A stretch of DNA of 64,000 bases from Sphaerimonospora sp050942215 (GTDB lineage: Bacteria; Actinomycetota; Actinomycetes; Streptosporangiales; Streptosporangiaceae): positions 806,001 through 870,000 of the forward strand of contig NZ_CP192056.1 of the NCBI RefSeq assembly GCF_050942215.1, given 5' to 3'. The notes below the pieces were generated by a model. It had not been told where the DNA came from. It was given only the letters and a program-made list of their open reading frames with translations, and made no database searches. Below, in pieces: positions 15,248-23,172 of the stretch. A program made the translations under genes and the position numbers. How positions within the stretch are numbered: position 1 is the stretch's first letter; every line of letters begins with the position of its first letter.

Positions 15248-15823
15248 GTGCTGCTTTCCGACCGTGACCTACGCGCCGAAATCGAATCGGGCCGGGTCAA
15301 GATCGACCCGTACGATCCCGAGATGATCCAGCCGTCCAGCGTGGACGTGCGGCTGGATCGGTACTTCCGGGTCTTCGAAAACCACCGATACCCGCATATC
15401 GACCCGTCGACGGAGCAGCCCGACCTGACCCGGATGGTCGAGCCGGACGGCGATGAGCCGTTCATCCTCCACCCGGGTGAGTTCGTGCTCGCCAGCACCT
15501 ATGAGGTGATCAGTCTTTCCGACGACATCGCGTCGCGCCTCGAGGGCAAGTCGAGCCTGGGCAGGCTGGGTCTGCTGACGCACTCCACAGCCGGGTTCAT
15601 CGATCCCGGCTTCGAGGGGCACGTCACGCTCGAACTCTCCAACGTCGCCACGCTCCCGATCAAGCTGTGGCCGGGCATGAAGATCGGGCAGCTGTGCATG
15701 TTCCGGCTCAGCTCGCCGGCCGAGTTCCCGTACGGCTCGGCCAAGTACGGCTCCCGCTACCAGGGGCAGCGGGGCCCGACGCCGAGCCGGTCGTTCCTCA
15801 ACTTCTACCGGACGCGGGTCTGA
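15248..15823 (+). CDS. dcd: dCTP deaminase (probably bifunctional, dUMP-forming)
   Basis: The GTG at 15248 yields MLLSDRDLRAEIESGRVKID, the normal Dcd start, at 191 aa. Key motifs are QPSSVDVRLDRYFRVF, the catalytic loop LEGKSSLGRLGLLTH (Glu near residue 99) and STAGFIDPGFEGHVTLELSN, then QLCMFRLSSPAEFPYGS and a closing YQGQRGPTPSRSFLNF. Actinobacterial enzymes of this type convert dCTP to dUMP in one protein, supplying thymidylate synthesis and keeping dUTP low. It is the first core gene to the right of the tRNA. A longer in-frame start is not family-like. Confidence 0.95.
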   Translation: MLLSDRDLRAEIESGRVKIDPYDPEMIQPSSVDVRLDRYFRVFENHRYPHIDPSTEQPDLTRMVEPDGDEPFILHPGEFVLASTYEVISLSDDIASRLEGKSSLGRLGLLTHSTAGFIDPGFEGHVTLELSNVATLPIKLWPGMKIGQLCMFRLSSPAEFPYGSAKYGSRYQGQRGPTPSRSFLNFYRTRV

Positions 15824-15843
15824 CCCGGCCTGGATGGCCGTAC

Positions 15844-15866
15844 GGCCCGGGGAGCTCCTCCGGGCC
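15844..15866. terminator. Rho-independent-type hairpin after dcd
   Basis: GGCCCGG and CCGGGCC pair around an inner GGAG/CTCC, about 20 bp after the dcd stop. No U-run follows, as is common in high-GC actinobacteria. Confidence 0.5.
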
Positions 15867-16003
15867 ACGTGTTTCCTGCGAGCATCGGGGCAACGACAAG
15901 GAGGAGAGGGTTACAGGCGGGTTAGCCAGGGCCGAACTTCGTCTTTCCAGGCCCAAGCCGTACTCTTCTCTGCGGACCATCCCCGCACATCTGGAGAAAC
16001 CAC

Positions 16004-16621
16004 GTGCGACTGCGTCTCACGCCTCGTGAGGACAGCTTCTACGATTTGTTCGCCGAGTCGGCCAACAACATCGTTACCGCGTCCCGCCTCCTTGTCGAGA
16101 TCATCAGCGACGGTTCGGACCGGGACGCCCTCGCGGAGAAGATGCGCGCCTGCGAACACGCAGGCGACGAGCACACTCACGCGATCATGAGGCGGCTCAA
16201 TGAAAGCTTCATCACTCCGTTCGATCGTGAGGACATCTACCGCCTCGCCTCGAACCTCGACGATGTGGTGGACTTCATGGAGGCCGCCGCCGACCTCATC
16301 GTCCTCTACCAGATCGAACGTCTCCCCAAAGAGGTCGTGCTCCAGGTCGAGGTGTTGGAGCGCGCGGCGGAGTTGACCGCCGACGCGATGCCGCGGCTGC
16401 GCTCGATGCAGCACCTCAACGAGTACTGGATCGAGATCAACCGACTCGAGAACCAGGCCGACCAGGTGTATCGTCGCCTGCTGGCCAAGCTCTTCAGCGG
16501 GGAGTTCGACACGCTCACCGTCATGAAGATGCGCGAGGTGATCGAGCAACTCGAGTTCGCCGCCGATGCCTTCGAGCACGTGGCGAACACGATCGAGTCG
16601 ATCGCGGTCAAGGAAAGCTAG
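16004..16621 (+). CDS. DUF47-family PhoU-like protein partnered with Pit
   Basis: The GTG at 16004 gives a 205-aa all-helical protein of the DUF47 (Pit accessory) family: FYDLFAESANNIVTASRLLV, then ACEHAGDEHTHAIMRRLNES and FITPFDREDIYRLASNLDDV (conserved metal-binding D/E-rich helices), and VIEQLEFAADAFEHVANTIE. Such proteins are PhoU relatives that regulate or gate the neighbouring low-affinity phosphate transporter. It lies 15 bp upstream of pit in the same operon. The 180-bp gap before it holds the dcd terminator and AAGGAGGAGAGG, which is too far to serve as its RBS. Confidence 0.92.
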   Translation: MRLRLTPREDSFYDLFAESANNIVTASRLLVEIISDGSDRDALAEKMRACEHAGDEHTHAIMRRLNESFITPFDREDIYRLASNLDDVVDFMEAAADLIVLYQIERLPKEVVLQVEVLERAAELTADAMPRLRSMQHLNEYWIEINRLENQADQVYRRLLAKLFSGEFDTLTVMKMREVIEQLEFAADAFEHVANTIESIAVKES

Positions 16622-16636
16622 GCGCGGGAAAGCCAA

Positions 16637-17635
16637 GTGGAGCTCGCCCTCGTCATCGGCGTGATCGTGATCGCGCTGATCTTCGACTACACCAACGGCT
16701 TCCACGACGCGGCGAACGCGATCGCGACCTCGGTCTCGACGCGGGCGCTGACGCCGCGGGTCGCACTGCTCATGGCAGCCGTCATGAACTTCATCGGCGC
16801 CCATCTCGGCACATCGGTGGCCCAGACGGTCGGCAAAGGGATCATCGACGCCCCGAACGGCCGGCAGGGCCTGCTCATCGTGGGGGGCGCGCTGATCGGC
16901 GCGATCATCTGGAACCTCATCACGTGGTATTTCGGCCTGCCGTCGTCGAGCAGCCATGCCCTCATCGGAGGGCTGGTGGGCGCGGCGCTGGCCGCGAGCG
17001 CCACCGTCCAGTGGGGCGGAGTGGTCTCGAAGGTCGTCATCCCCATGGTCCTGTCGCCCGTTATCGGCTTCGTCCTCGGCGGCGTGATAATGATCGCGAT
17101 CTTGTGGTTGTTCCGCCGGACCAATCCGCACAAGTCGAGTCGGGGATTCCGGTACTCCCAGACGGTGTCCGCCGCCGCGATGGCTCTCGGCCACGGCATG
17201 CAGGACGCGCAGAAGACCATGGGTGTGATTTTCCTCGCCCTGGTCGTCGGCGGGTACGTGTCACCCACGGCCGACATCCCCGAGTGGGTCATCACCGCTT
17301 CCGCGTTGGCGATCTCACTCGGCACGTACGCCGGCGGATGGCGCATCATGCGCACCCTTGGCCGCCGGATCATTCATCTGGACCCGCCGCGCGGGTTCGC
17401 GGCCGAGGCGGCCGCGGCGTCCGTGTTGTACACGGCGGCCATGGGCTTCGGTGCGCCGATCTCGACCACGCACACCATCACCAGCGCGATCATGGGCGTG
17501 GGCGCCACCCGGCGTCTGTCAGCCGTACGGTGGGGCATCGCGGGAAACATCGTCACCGCGTGGGTGCTCACGATCCCCGCCGCCGCCCTGGTCGCGGCCC
17601 TGTCCTACTTCGGCCTACACCTGATCTTCCACTAG
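16637..17635 (+). CDS. pit: Low-affinity inorganic phosphate transporter, Pit family
   Basis: The 332-aa integral membrane protein has the duplicated PHO-4 signature: FDYTNGFHDAANAIATSVST near the N-terminus and ALGHGMQDAQKTMGVIFLAL in the second half. About ten hydrophobic helices are visible. It couples phosphate (as metal-phosphate) uptake to the proton gradient across the cytoplasmic membrane. It starts at GTG 16637, right after the DUF47 gene, which fits the usual DUF47-Pit pair. The gene converges on mshD with a 58-bp gap. Confidence 0.94.
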   Translation: MELALVIGVIVIALIFDYTNGFHDAANAIATSVSTRALTPRVALLMAAVMNFIGAHLGTSVAQTVGKGIIDAPNGRQGLLIVGGALIGAIIWNLITWYFGLPSSSSHALIGGLVGAALAASATVQWGGVVSKVVIPMVLSPVIGFVLGGVIMIAILWLFRRTNPHKSSRGFRYSQTVSAAAMALGHGMQDAQKTMGVIFLALVVGGYVSPTADIPEWVITASALAISLGTYAGGWRIMRTLGRRIIHLDPPRGFAAEAAAASVLYTAAMGFGAPISTTHTITSAIMGVGATRRLSAVRWGIAGNIVTAWVLTIPAAALVAALSYFGLHLIFH

Positions 17636-17693
17636 GGCCGAGAGCGACGCGGAGGAGGAACCGCAGGGCACCCACGACCGGCCCGTTACCCGG

Positions 17694-18632
17694 CTACCGG
17701 CGGTACATGACGTCCGTGTCCCATCGGGTGAAGCCGATGGACTCATACAGCCGGATCGCCGGGACGTTCTCCTCGTCCACATAGAGCATCACCTGGGCCA
17801 GGCCGAGCGAGCGCAGGTGCGCCAGCCCGGCGAGCGTCAGCGCCCGGCCCAGGCCGGTGCCCCGCTCGTCCGGGGACACCCCCACCACGTAGACCTCGCC
17901 GATCGGCTCGTGGCCGTCACCGTCCCCGGTGCCGCCACGGTCGACCTTCGTCCAGTGGAACCCCACCAGCCTGTCGTGCCCGTCAGCCGGGCCCGGCCGT
18001 ACGGCCAGGAAGAAACCGGCCGGGTCGAACCACGGCTCCTGCTCACGCCGCTTCAGGTCGTCGAACGTCCACGCGCCCTGCTCGGGGTGGGTGGCGAAGG
18101 CCTGCGCGTTGAGCGCGAGCCAGGCCTCCTCGTCCCGTTCCGGCTCGAACGTGCGCAGCCGTACGCCCTCGGGGAGCCGTACGGCGGGCAGCGGATCGGA
18201 CAGCGAGCGCCGCATCTTCCACAGCGACCTGGCCCGGGTGAGGCCCAGACTCGCCGCGAGCCGGGAGGCGGCGGGATGATCGCCGTGCGCCCACAGGCGG
18301 AGCCGGCCGCCGCTTTCCGTCAGGACCGCCTCCAGCAGCCGCCGTCCGACACCGCGTCCGCGGAACGCGGGGTGCACCACCAGCTCGCCGCTCGGGCCCT
18401 CGACCGGGTCGGCCGGGTCCAGATGCGCGAAGCCGGCCAGTTCCCCGTTCTCCCCGTCCATTCGGATGAGTACGGCTCTGGCCCCGGGATCGCCGCCATA
18501 TCGTAGGTGGAGCATCACGTGCTCATTGAGCGGGCGGACGCCGTCGGCCTCGGCGGCCGCCTCGACGAGTGCCAGCACGTCCGCCACCTGCTCGTCCCCG
18601 AGCCGCCCCTGAATCTCCACATGCGTATTCAT
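17694..18632 (-). CDS. mshD: Mycothiol synthase
   Basis: Two tandem GNAT domains make up 312 aa. The N-terminal one contains ELVVHPAFRGRGVGRRLLEA and the C-terminal one EVYVVGVSPDERGTGLGRAL, followed by VMLYVDEENVPAIRLYESIG. MshD acetylates Cys-GlcN-Ins with acetyl-CoA in the last step of mycothiol synthesis; only the C-terminal domain is catalytic. ATG 18632 (MNTHVEIQGRLGDEQ) is preferred to an upstream in-frame start 25 codons earlier. mshA lies at 55805 in the same window. Confidence 0.93.
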   Translation of the reverse strand: MNTHVEIQGRLGDEQVADVLALVEAAAEADGVRPLNEHVMLHLRYGGDPGARAVLIRMDGENGELAGFAHLDPADPVEGPSGELVVHPAFRGRGVGRRLLEAVLTESGGRLRLWAHGDHPAASRLAASLGLTRARSLWKMRRSLSDPLPAVRLPEGVRLRTFEPERDEEAWLALNAQAFATHPEQGAWTFDDLKRREQEPWFDPAGFFLAVRPGPADGHDRLVGFHWTKVDRGGTGDGDGHEPIGEVYVVGVSPDERGTGLGRALTLAGLAHLRSLGLAQVMLYVDEENVPAIRLYESIGFTRWDTDVMYRR

Positions 18633-18848
18633 GTCTCGCACATTAGGTGACCCGGTAACGAGGCGGAACCCGGGGGCGTCTACGGCACCAGCCGCGGGTG
18701 AGCACAATGGTTCGTTTCCTTTACGCCATTTGATATCGCGGTCATCGCTCTAATCTTCAGGAAACACGACCCCGGCGTCCTGACGCGACAGATCGGCTGA
18801 CGCGCCGGCCTGAACGCGCGGACCCTGGCCTCAGCGCGGGGCCTGGCC

Positions 18849-19616
18849 TCAGTGCGCCGGCCTGGTCCGCGCGCCGGTCCGCTGCTTGGCCTTCGTCTCC
18901 CTGCGGGTCCGCGGCTGCGGCTCCGCGCGCGGTTCGGCCTGCGGCTCGCTGGGGACGAACCGGTAGCCGACGTTGCGCACCGTCCCGATCAGCGACTCGT
19001 TCTCGGCGCCGAGTTTCGCCCGCAGGCGGCGGACGTGCACGTCGACCGTACGGGTCCCCCCGAAGTAGTCGTAGCCCCACACCTCCTGCAGCAACTGTGC
19101 ACGGCTGAAGACCCGGCCGGGGTGCTGGGCGAGATACTTCAGCAGCTCGAACTCCTTGAACGTGAGGTCGAGCACCCGGCCGCGCAGACGGGCGGTGTAG
19201 GTCGCCTCGTCGATGGACAGGTCGCCGCTGCGGATCTCGTCCGGGACCTCCTCGGCGGTCTGCAGCGCCAGCTTCCCGAAGGCCATCCGCAGGCGGGCCT
19301 CGACCTCGGCGGGACCGGCCGTGTCGATGAGGACGTCGTCGACCCCCCACTCGGCCGACATCGCGGCCAGGCCGCCCTCGGTGACGATCACCATGAGCGG
19401 GCAGGTGACACCGGTGGTGCGCAGCAGCCGGCACAGGCTCTTGGCCTGGACGAGCTCGCGACGGGCGTCGACCAGTACGGCGTCCGCCGGCTGGGCGTTG
19501 ATCAGCACGGTGGCCTCGGCCGGCGCCACCCGGACCGAGTGCAGGAGCAGTCCGAGTGCGGGAAGTATCCGGGCCGAGGGTTCCAGCGCGTTGGTCAGCA
19601 GGAGCAGATTGCTCAC
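18849..19616 (-). CDS. glnR: GlnR, OmpR-type orphan nitrogen regulator
   Basis: The GTG at 19616, with GGGGAGG five bases upstream, gives MSNLLLLTNALEPSARILPA, the GlnR start. The receiver-like domain keeps Asp50 (ADAVLVDARRE) but lacks the usual acidic pocket, as in GlnR proteins that dimerise without phosphorylation. The C-terminal winged helix is strongly conserved: LDLTFKEFELLKYLAQHPGR, WGYDYFGGTRTVDVHVRRLR and GTVRNVGYRFVPSE. The tail after residue 228 is Arg/Glu/Pro-rich and variable. GlnR controls glutamine synthetase, ammonium and nitrate genes. Position next to mshD matches Streptomyces order. Confidence 0.9.
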   Translation of the reverse strand: MSNLLLLTNALEPSARILPALGLLLHSVRVAPAEATVLINAQPADAVLVDARRELVQAKSLCRLLRTTGVTCPLMVIVTEGGLAAMSAEWGVDDVLIDTAGPAEVEARLRMAFGKLALQTAEEVPDEIRSGDLSIDEATYTARLRGRVLDLTFKEFELLKYLAQHPGRVFSRAQLLQEVWGYDYFGGTRTVDVHVRRLRAKLGAENESLIGTVRNVGYRFVPSEPQAEPRAEPQPRTRRETKAKQRTGARTRPAH

Positions 19617-19816
19617 GTTCGCCTCCCCGGCGCGCAGCCATAGCCGTAGCTTTAGCCGTACAAAAACACGTAAGGACCCGGGGGCCACGTCGCCCAGGTC
19701 CATCACTTCGTAGGGTAGCTCACAGCACTTATGCGTCCGGTGTGCGTCCGGCGTGTTAACAGCACGTCACACGTCCGGTATTCATAACGCGCCGGTATTG
19801 GAGGGAGCTGACGGCG

Positions 19817-20065
19817 ATGGCCACGGGTACGGTCCGTTATTGGGCTGCGGCGAAGGAGGCCGCCGGTGTCGAGGAGGAGTCGTTCTCCGCCGGGACACTG
19901 GGCGAGCTGATCACGCAGATCGCCCGGAATCCACGGATCGAGCAGGTGTTACGCCGATCCTCCTTCCTCGTCGACGGCGCTCCGGCGGGACTGCGCGATC
20001 CGGCTACGATCGACCTTCCACAGGGCGTCGTGGTCGAAGTTTTACCCCCCTTCGCCGGGGGATGA
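19817..20065 (+). CDS. MoaD/ThiS-family sulfur-carrier protein
   Basis: The 82-aa beta-grasp protein ends in PPFAGG, the Gly-Gly tail that is thiocarboxylated in MoaD and ThiS. Other family features are VRYWAAAKEAAGVEEESF and SSFLVDGAPA, closing with VVVEVLPP. The N-terminus is the MoaD type (RYWAAAKEAAG), so a molybdopterin-synthase small subunit is the best guess, but no moa genes are adjacent. GGAGGG precedes the ATG. The 200-bp gap between it and glnR holds no other gene. Confidence 0.85.
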   Translation: MATGTVRYWAAAKEAAGVEEESFSAGTLGELITQIARNPRIEQVLRRSSFLVDGAPAGLRDPATIDLPQGVVVEVLPPFAGG

Positions 20066-20112
20066 GCGACTAGGCTGTTCGCCCGGCCTGGTCTGCTCCA
20101 CGGAGGAGTCGG

Positions 20113-20793
20113 ATGCGCAAGTTGATCGTGTCGCTGATCGTGCTCGCCGTCCTGCTCGCCGTCGTCGACCGGGTGGCCGTGGCCGGGGCCGAGCGGGAGA
20201 TCGCCCGGCAGGTCCAGAGCGCGTACGACCTGTCGGAGCCGCCGTCCGTTGACATCGAGGGTTTCCCGTTCCTCACCCAGGCCGTCTCCGGGCGTTACGA
20301 GGAGATCGGCGTCGGCATCGGGCCGATCACCCGGGAGGGCATCCAGCTGTCGAGCATCGACGCGACGCTGAACGGCGTGACCGCGCCCCTCGCCGATCTG
20401 ATCCAGAACGCGTCGAAGGTCCAGATCCGGGCCGAGCGCGTCACCGGGACCGCGGTGATCTCCCGGGAGACCCTGTCCGCCCGGGCTCCGCGCGGCATCC
20501 GCGTCGAGGGGGACGGTGGCGACACCTTGAAGGTCTCCGGCGACGTGACCGTGCTCGGCCGGACGGTGCCCGTCACAGCCAGCCTGAAGATCGAGGTGGT
20601 TCCGGGAGCGGTACGGCTCACGCCGGCCGATGTGAAGATCGCGGGTGGTCTCTCCGTGCCGAACGTGGCCAAGCACATCGGTTTCACCGTCCCCGTGAAG
20701 GACCTGCCGCTCAACCTGAAGATCACCAAGGTGAAGTCGACGCCCCAGGGGCTCGCGATCCAGGGCGAAGCCACCGATGTCCCACTCCACTGA
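20113..20793 (+). CDS. DUF2993 (LmeA-like) secreted/membrane-anchored protein
   Basis: An N-terminal hydrophobic segment (LIVSLIVLAVLLAVVDRVAV) acts as signal anchor, followed by the DUF2993 pattern VDIEGFPFLTQAVSGRYEEI and repeated strands (ISRETLSARAPRGIRVEGDG, GLSVPNVAKHIGFTVPVKDL). The family includes mycobacterial LmeA, which takes part in lipomannan elongation in the periplasm. Function here is inferred only from fold. Length 226 aa is usual. GGAGGAG sits seven bases before the ATG. Its 3' end overlaps the sigma-factor start by 17 bp. Confidence 0.8.
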   Translation: MRKLIVSLIVLAVLLAVVDRVAVAGAEREIARQVQSAYDLSEPPSVDIEGFPFLTQAVSGRYEEIGVGIGPITREGIQLSSIDATLNGVTAPLADLIQNASKVQIRAERVTGTAVISRETLSARAPRGIRVEGDGGDTLKVSGDVTVLGRTVPVTASLKIEVVPGAVRLTPADVKIAGGLSVPNVAKHIGFTVPVKDLPLNLKITKVKSTPQGLAIQGEATDVPLH

Positions 20794-21388
20794 ACCGGAT
20801 CGCCCCGAGGGCGCGGGCGGGCCGGCGGCGGACGACTCCGATGAACCTGGCGGCTCCGCCGTACGTGATGGAGATGTGAGTCCAGCCGGAACCGCCGACG
20901 AGGAGCTCATACGCGCACTTTACGAGGATCACGGAGGGCCGCTGTACGGTTACGTGCTGCGGCTGACCGGTGATCCGGGCCGGGCGGAGGACGTGGTGCA
21001 GGAGACGCTGCTACGGGCATGGCGGCACCCCTCGGTGCTCGAAGGGCGGCCGATCCGCGCGTGGCTGTTCACCGTCGCCCGCAACCTCGTCGTCGACCAG
21101 CACCGCGCACGCAGGTCGCGGCCGCAGGAGACGGGGGACGAGGCGCTGGCCGTGCTGCCCGCCGGTGACGAGCTCGAGCGGGCCGTCGAGTCGTGGGCGG
21201 TCGCGGAGGCGCTGGCCTCACTGCGTCCCGAGCATCGCGAGGTGGTCCTGGAGACGTACTACCGGGGGAGATCGGTGAAGGAGGCGGCCGAGGTCCTCGG
21301 CATCCCGCAGGGTACGGTCAAATCGCGGACCTACTACGCGCTCCGGGCGCTGAAGCTCGCCCTGGAGGAACGGGGGTTGGCGCCATGA
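20777..21388 (+). CDS. ECF sigma factor
   Basis: Region 2 (LIRALYEDHGGPLYGYVLRL, DVVQETLLRAWRHP, IRAWLFTVARNLVVDQHRAR) and region 4 (LRPEHREVVLETYYRGRSVK, AAEVLGIPQGTVKSRTYYAL) are complete. An N-terminal extension of about 40 residues rich in Asp, Gly and Pro precedes region 2, so a later start (GTG 20876) is possible. The sequence is close to actinobacterial SigL/SigK-type ECF factors. The stop overlaps the ATG of the anti-sigma gene (ATGA), so the two are co-translated. Confidence 0.92.
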   Translation: MSHSTEPDRPEGAGGPAADDSDEPGGSAVRDGDVSPAGTADEELIRALYEDHGGPLYGYVLRLTGDPGRAEDVVQETLLRAWRHPSVLEGRPIRAWLFTVARNLVVDQHRARRSRPQETGDEALAVLPAGDELERAVESWAVAEALASLRPEHREVVLETYYRGRSVKEAAEVLGIPQGTVKSRTYYALRALKLALEERGLAP

Positions 21389-22329
21389 CCTGCGACGACG
21401 TGAGGATGTCGCTCGGGGTCTATGTCCTGGGCGCGCTCGACTCCGAGGAGAGGGCCGAGGTCGAGGCGCACCTGGACACATGTCCCGCGTGCCGGGCCGA
21501 GCTCGCCGAGCTGTCGGGGCTGCCCGCCGTGCTCGGCCGGGTGTCCGAGCAGGACATCGAGGTGGCCGCCGCGCCGCCGCCGGTGGTGCTGGAGCGGCTG
21601 ATCGCCGCCTCGGCCCGGCGTGGCCGCCGCTCGCGGACGATGCTGGCGCTCGCCGCCTCGGTGGTCGTGGCCGCGCTGGGTGGTACGGCATGGCTGTCGG
21701 CCGCGCGGCCGGCTCAGGACGCGAGCGTGGCGGCCGGGTCCGCCGCGGTCTCCTCCACCGCGGCCGACGGCGGCGGCGTGGCGCCGCGGGACCAGCGGGA
21801 GTCGGCCGAACGCTCCGCCGATCAGCCCTTCGCGATCCGGCCGCACGAGTCACGCACCGGGGTCGCCAGGCCGTCGGCGGCGAGCTCCCAGCCGGCCGCG
21901 GACCCGCGGGAGACGGCTCCGCAGGAGACGGCTGTGCGGCCGACTCCCGGCACCGCGACGCCGGGCCCTGAGGCCGAGACGCTCGCCACGGCAGAGGTTC
22001 CGCGGGTCTCGGAGGCGCGTGGGCGGAGCGGAGACGTGACCCTCGCCGTACGGCTCACCGCCAAGGAGAGCGGGACCGACCTGCGCGCCATGGTCTCGGG
22101 GGTGCCCGGGGGAACGACGTGCACGCTGCGCGTCATCGGCCCGGACGGCGCGGCGACGACGGTCGGCAGCTGGCCGGCCGGACCGGGGGAGCACGGACCG
22201 GGCAAGAACGTCTTCGAGGGGTCGACCTCGCTGTCGGCCGGTGACATCCGCCGCCTGGAACTGGTCACCTCGGACGGACGTACGGTCGTGACGACCTCGG
22301 CTCCGTTCGCGTCCGTGTCCGGGGAATGA
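21385..22329 (+). CDS. Membrane anti-sigma factor with zinc-binding ZAS domain
   Basis: Residues 1-60 form the zf-HC2/ZAS domain with EAHLDTCPACRAEL (His29, Cys33, Cys36). They are followed by a linker, a single membrane helix (TMLALAASVVVAALGGTAWL, about residues 85-106) and a long Ser/Ala/Thr/Pro-rich external stalk. A C-terminal beta-rich domain follows (VTLAVRLTAKESGTDLRAMV ... CTLRVIGPDGAATTVGSWPA). The 314 aa length is long for the class because of the external domain, which may sense extracytoplasmic signals. It should hold the upstream ECF factor at the membrane. Confidence 0.9.
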   Translation: MTCDDVRMSLGVYVLGALDSEERAEVEAHLDTCPACRAELAELSGLPAVLGRVSEQDIEVAAAPPPVVLERLIAASARRGRRSRTMLALAASVVVAALGGTAWLSAARPAQDASVAAGSAAVSSTAADGGGVAPRDQRESAERSADQPFAIRPHESRTGVARPSAASSQPAADPRETAPQETAVRPTPGTATPGPEAETLATAEVPRVSEARGRSGDVTLAVRLTAKESGTDLRAMVSGVPGGTTCTLRVIGPDGAATTVGSWPAGPGEHGPGKNVFEGSTSLSAGDIRRLELVTSDGRTVVTTSAPFASVSGE

Positions 22330-22332
22330 AAC

Positions 22333-22716
22333 GTGGCGGGTCGCGGGTTCCACAGCATGATGACAGCGATCGATGTTCTCGCCGCCGACCTCGGCGCCGA
22401 CCTCGGCGAGCGGGCCACGCTCGTGCACTTCTCCACGGCCTTCTGCCGGCCCTGCCAGGCGACCCGGCGAATCCTCAGCGAGGTGGCCGCGATGGTGCCG
22501 GGGGTCGGTCACGTCGAGGTCGACGCCGAATCGCGGCTCGATCTCGTCCGGCGTTTCGACGTGCTGCGCACGCCGACCGTGCTCGTGCTCGACGGCTCGG
22601 GGAACGTGGTGAAGCGGGCCTCCGGCCAGCCGCGGAAGGTCGATGTGATCGCCGCGCTCGGTGTTGCGATGGTCGATCCGTCTCATGGAACATCTCAACA
22701 AGCGGACAGCGAGTGA
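22333..22716 (+). CDS. Thioredoxin-family protein
   Basis: The 127-aa protein has the thioredoxin fold with a CxxC site FCRPCQATRRIL (Cys38, Cys41), the cis-Pro loop LRTPTVLVLDGSG and a terminal helix. It is a CRPC variant of WCGPC. In actinomycetes this gene commonly sits before DUF4395 and the sseA sulfurtransferase, which suggests a role in thiosulfate or persulfide metabolism. It starts at GTG 22333, three bases after the anti-sigma stop. ATG 22357 is an alternative start. Confidence 0.85.
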   Translation: MAGRGFHSMMTAIDVLAADLGADLGERATLVHFSTAFCRPCQATRRILSEVAAMVPGVGHVEVDAESRLDLVRRFDVLRTPTVLVLDGSGNVVKRASGQPRKVDVIAALGVAMVDPSHGTSQQADSE

Positions 22717-22741
22717 CAGATTGCGAGACGACGGGTACTGT
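22713..22741 (+). promoter_or_regulatory. Promoter of the sulfur operon (leaderless uORF)
   Basis: GTGACA and TACTGT are separated by 17 bp, a good actinobacterial housekeeping promoter. The expected start point, seven bases after the -10, falls at 22748-22749, the first base of the ATG of the leader peptide, which would make that mRNA leaderless. It overlaps the 3' end of the thioredoxin gene. Confidence 0.6.
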
Positions 22742-22748
22742 CTTGGTC

Positions 22749-22832
22749 ATGACTCCCACGACAGAGCCGCTCACGAAGCGGCGCGCGGTCGATTTCTGCC
22801 GCGTCGCGACTTCGCTCTGTCGCATGGCCTGA
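22749..22832 (+). CDS. Leader peptide upstream of the sulfurtransferase operon
   Basis: A 27-codon frame whose second half reads RRAVDFCRVATSLCR and ends MA. It matches the small 'putative leader peptides' (R-R-x-V-D-x-C-R-V-x-x-x-L-C-R) that precede sulfur-assimilation genes in actinomycetes. In mycobacteria, cysteine-containing uORFs upstream of sulfur genes are known to sense cysteine supply by ribosome stalling or coupling. It begins at the predicted transcription start, has no Shine-Dalgarno, and stops 58 bp before the DUF4395 ATG. It would let translation of two Cys codons (17 and 24) tune DUF4395-sseA-DUF1416. Confidence 0.75.
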   Translation: MTPTTEPLTKRRAVDFCRVATSLCRMA

Positions 22833-22890
22833 GGGTGATTCCCGCGGCTGCGTGCCGTTTTCCGCGAATCCTTCAGGAGCATCCCGTACG

Positions 22891-23172
22891 ATGCAAATCG
22901 ACCCGCGTGGCCCACGTTCCGGTGCGGCCCTGACATTTACGGTTCCCGCGGCCGTCATGGCCCCGCGCAGCGGACGGCTGCTCGCGGCACAGGCGGGTCC
23001 GGCGTCCGCGGTCGTGGGACTGATCGGATCCGCGGTCGGGATCGCCCCGCCCGCCTTGGGTGCGACAGCAGCGGCACTGCCGGCCGCATTTCTCACCGCA
23101 GTCGTCGGCCTCTGCCTCGGCTGCGAAATGTACTTGCTCATCCGCCGTCTACAACCTGGGAGAATGTCATGA
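22891..23172 (+). CDS. Short DUF4395-like membrane protein
   Basis: The 93-aa protein begins MQIDPRGPRSGAALTFTVPA and ends AAFLTAVVGLCLGCEMYLLI-RR. Both ends match DUF4395 membrane proteins, which usually lie between thioredoxin and sseA genes and are about 140 aa. The central part (normally a loop with R-P-R-L-G-P and a third helix) is missing, so two or three membrane segments remain. The C-terminal GCEMY motif with its Cys, thought to take part in sulfur transfer or transport, is kept. AGGAG lies 10 bases before the ATG; the stop overlaps the sseA ATG. Confidence 0.7.
   Translation: MQIDPRGPRSGAALTFTVPAAVMAPRSGRLLAAQAGPASAVVGLIGSAVGIAPPALGATAAALPAAFLTAVVGLCLGCEMYLLIRRLQPGRMS

Noticed and set aside
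18633..18665. GlnR box (GTAAC-N6-GAACC) upstream of mshD
   Set aside because: Only one half-site pair with a mismatch is present and the neighbouring spacing does not fit the a-site/b-site pattern; no reason to expect mshD to be GlnR-controlled.
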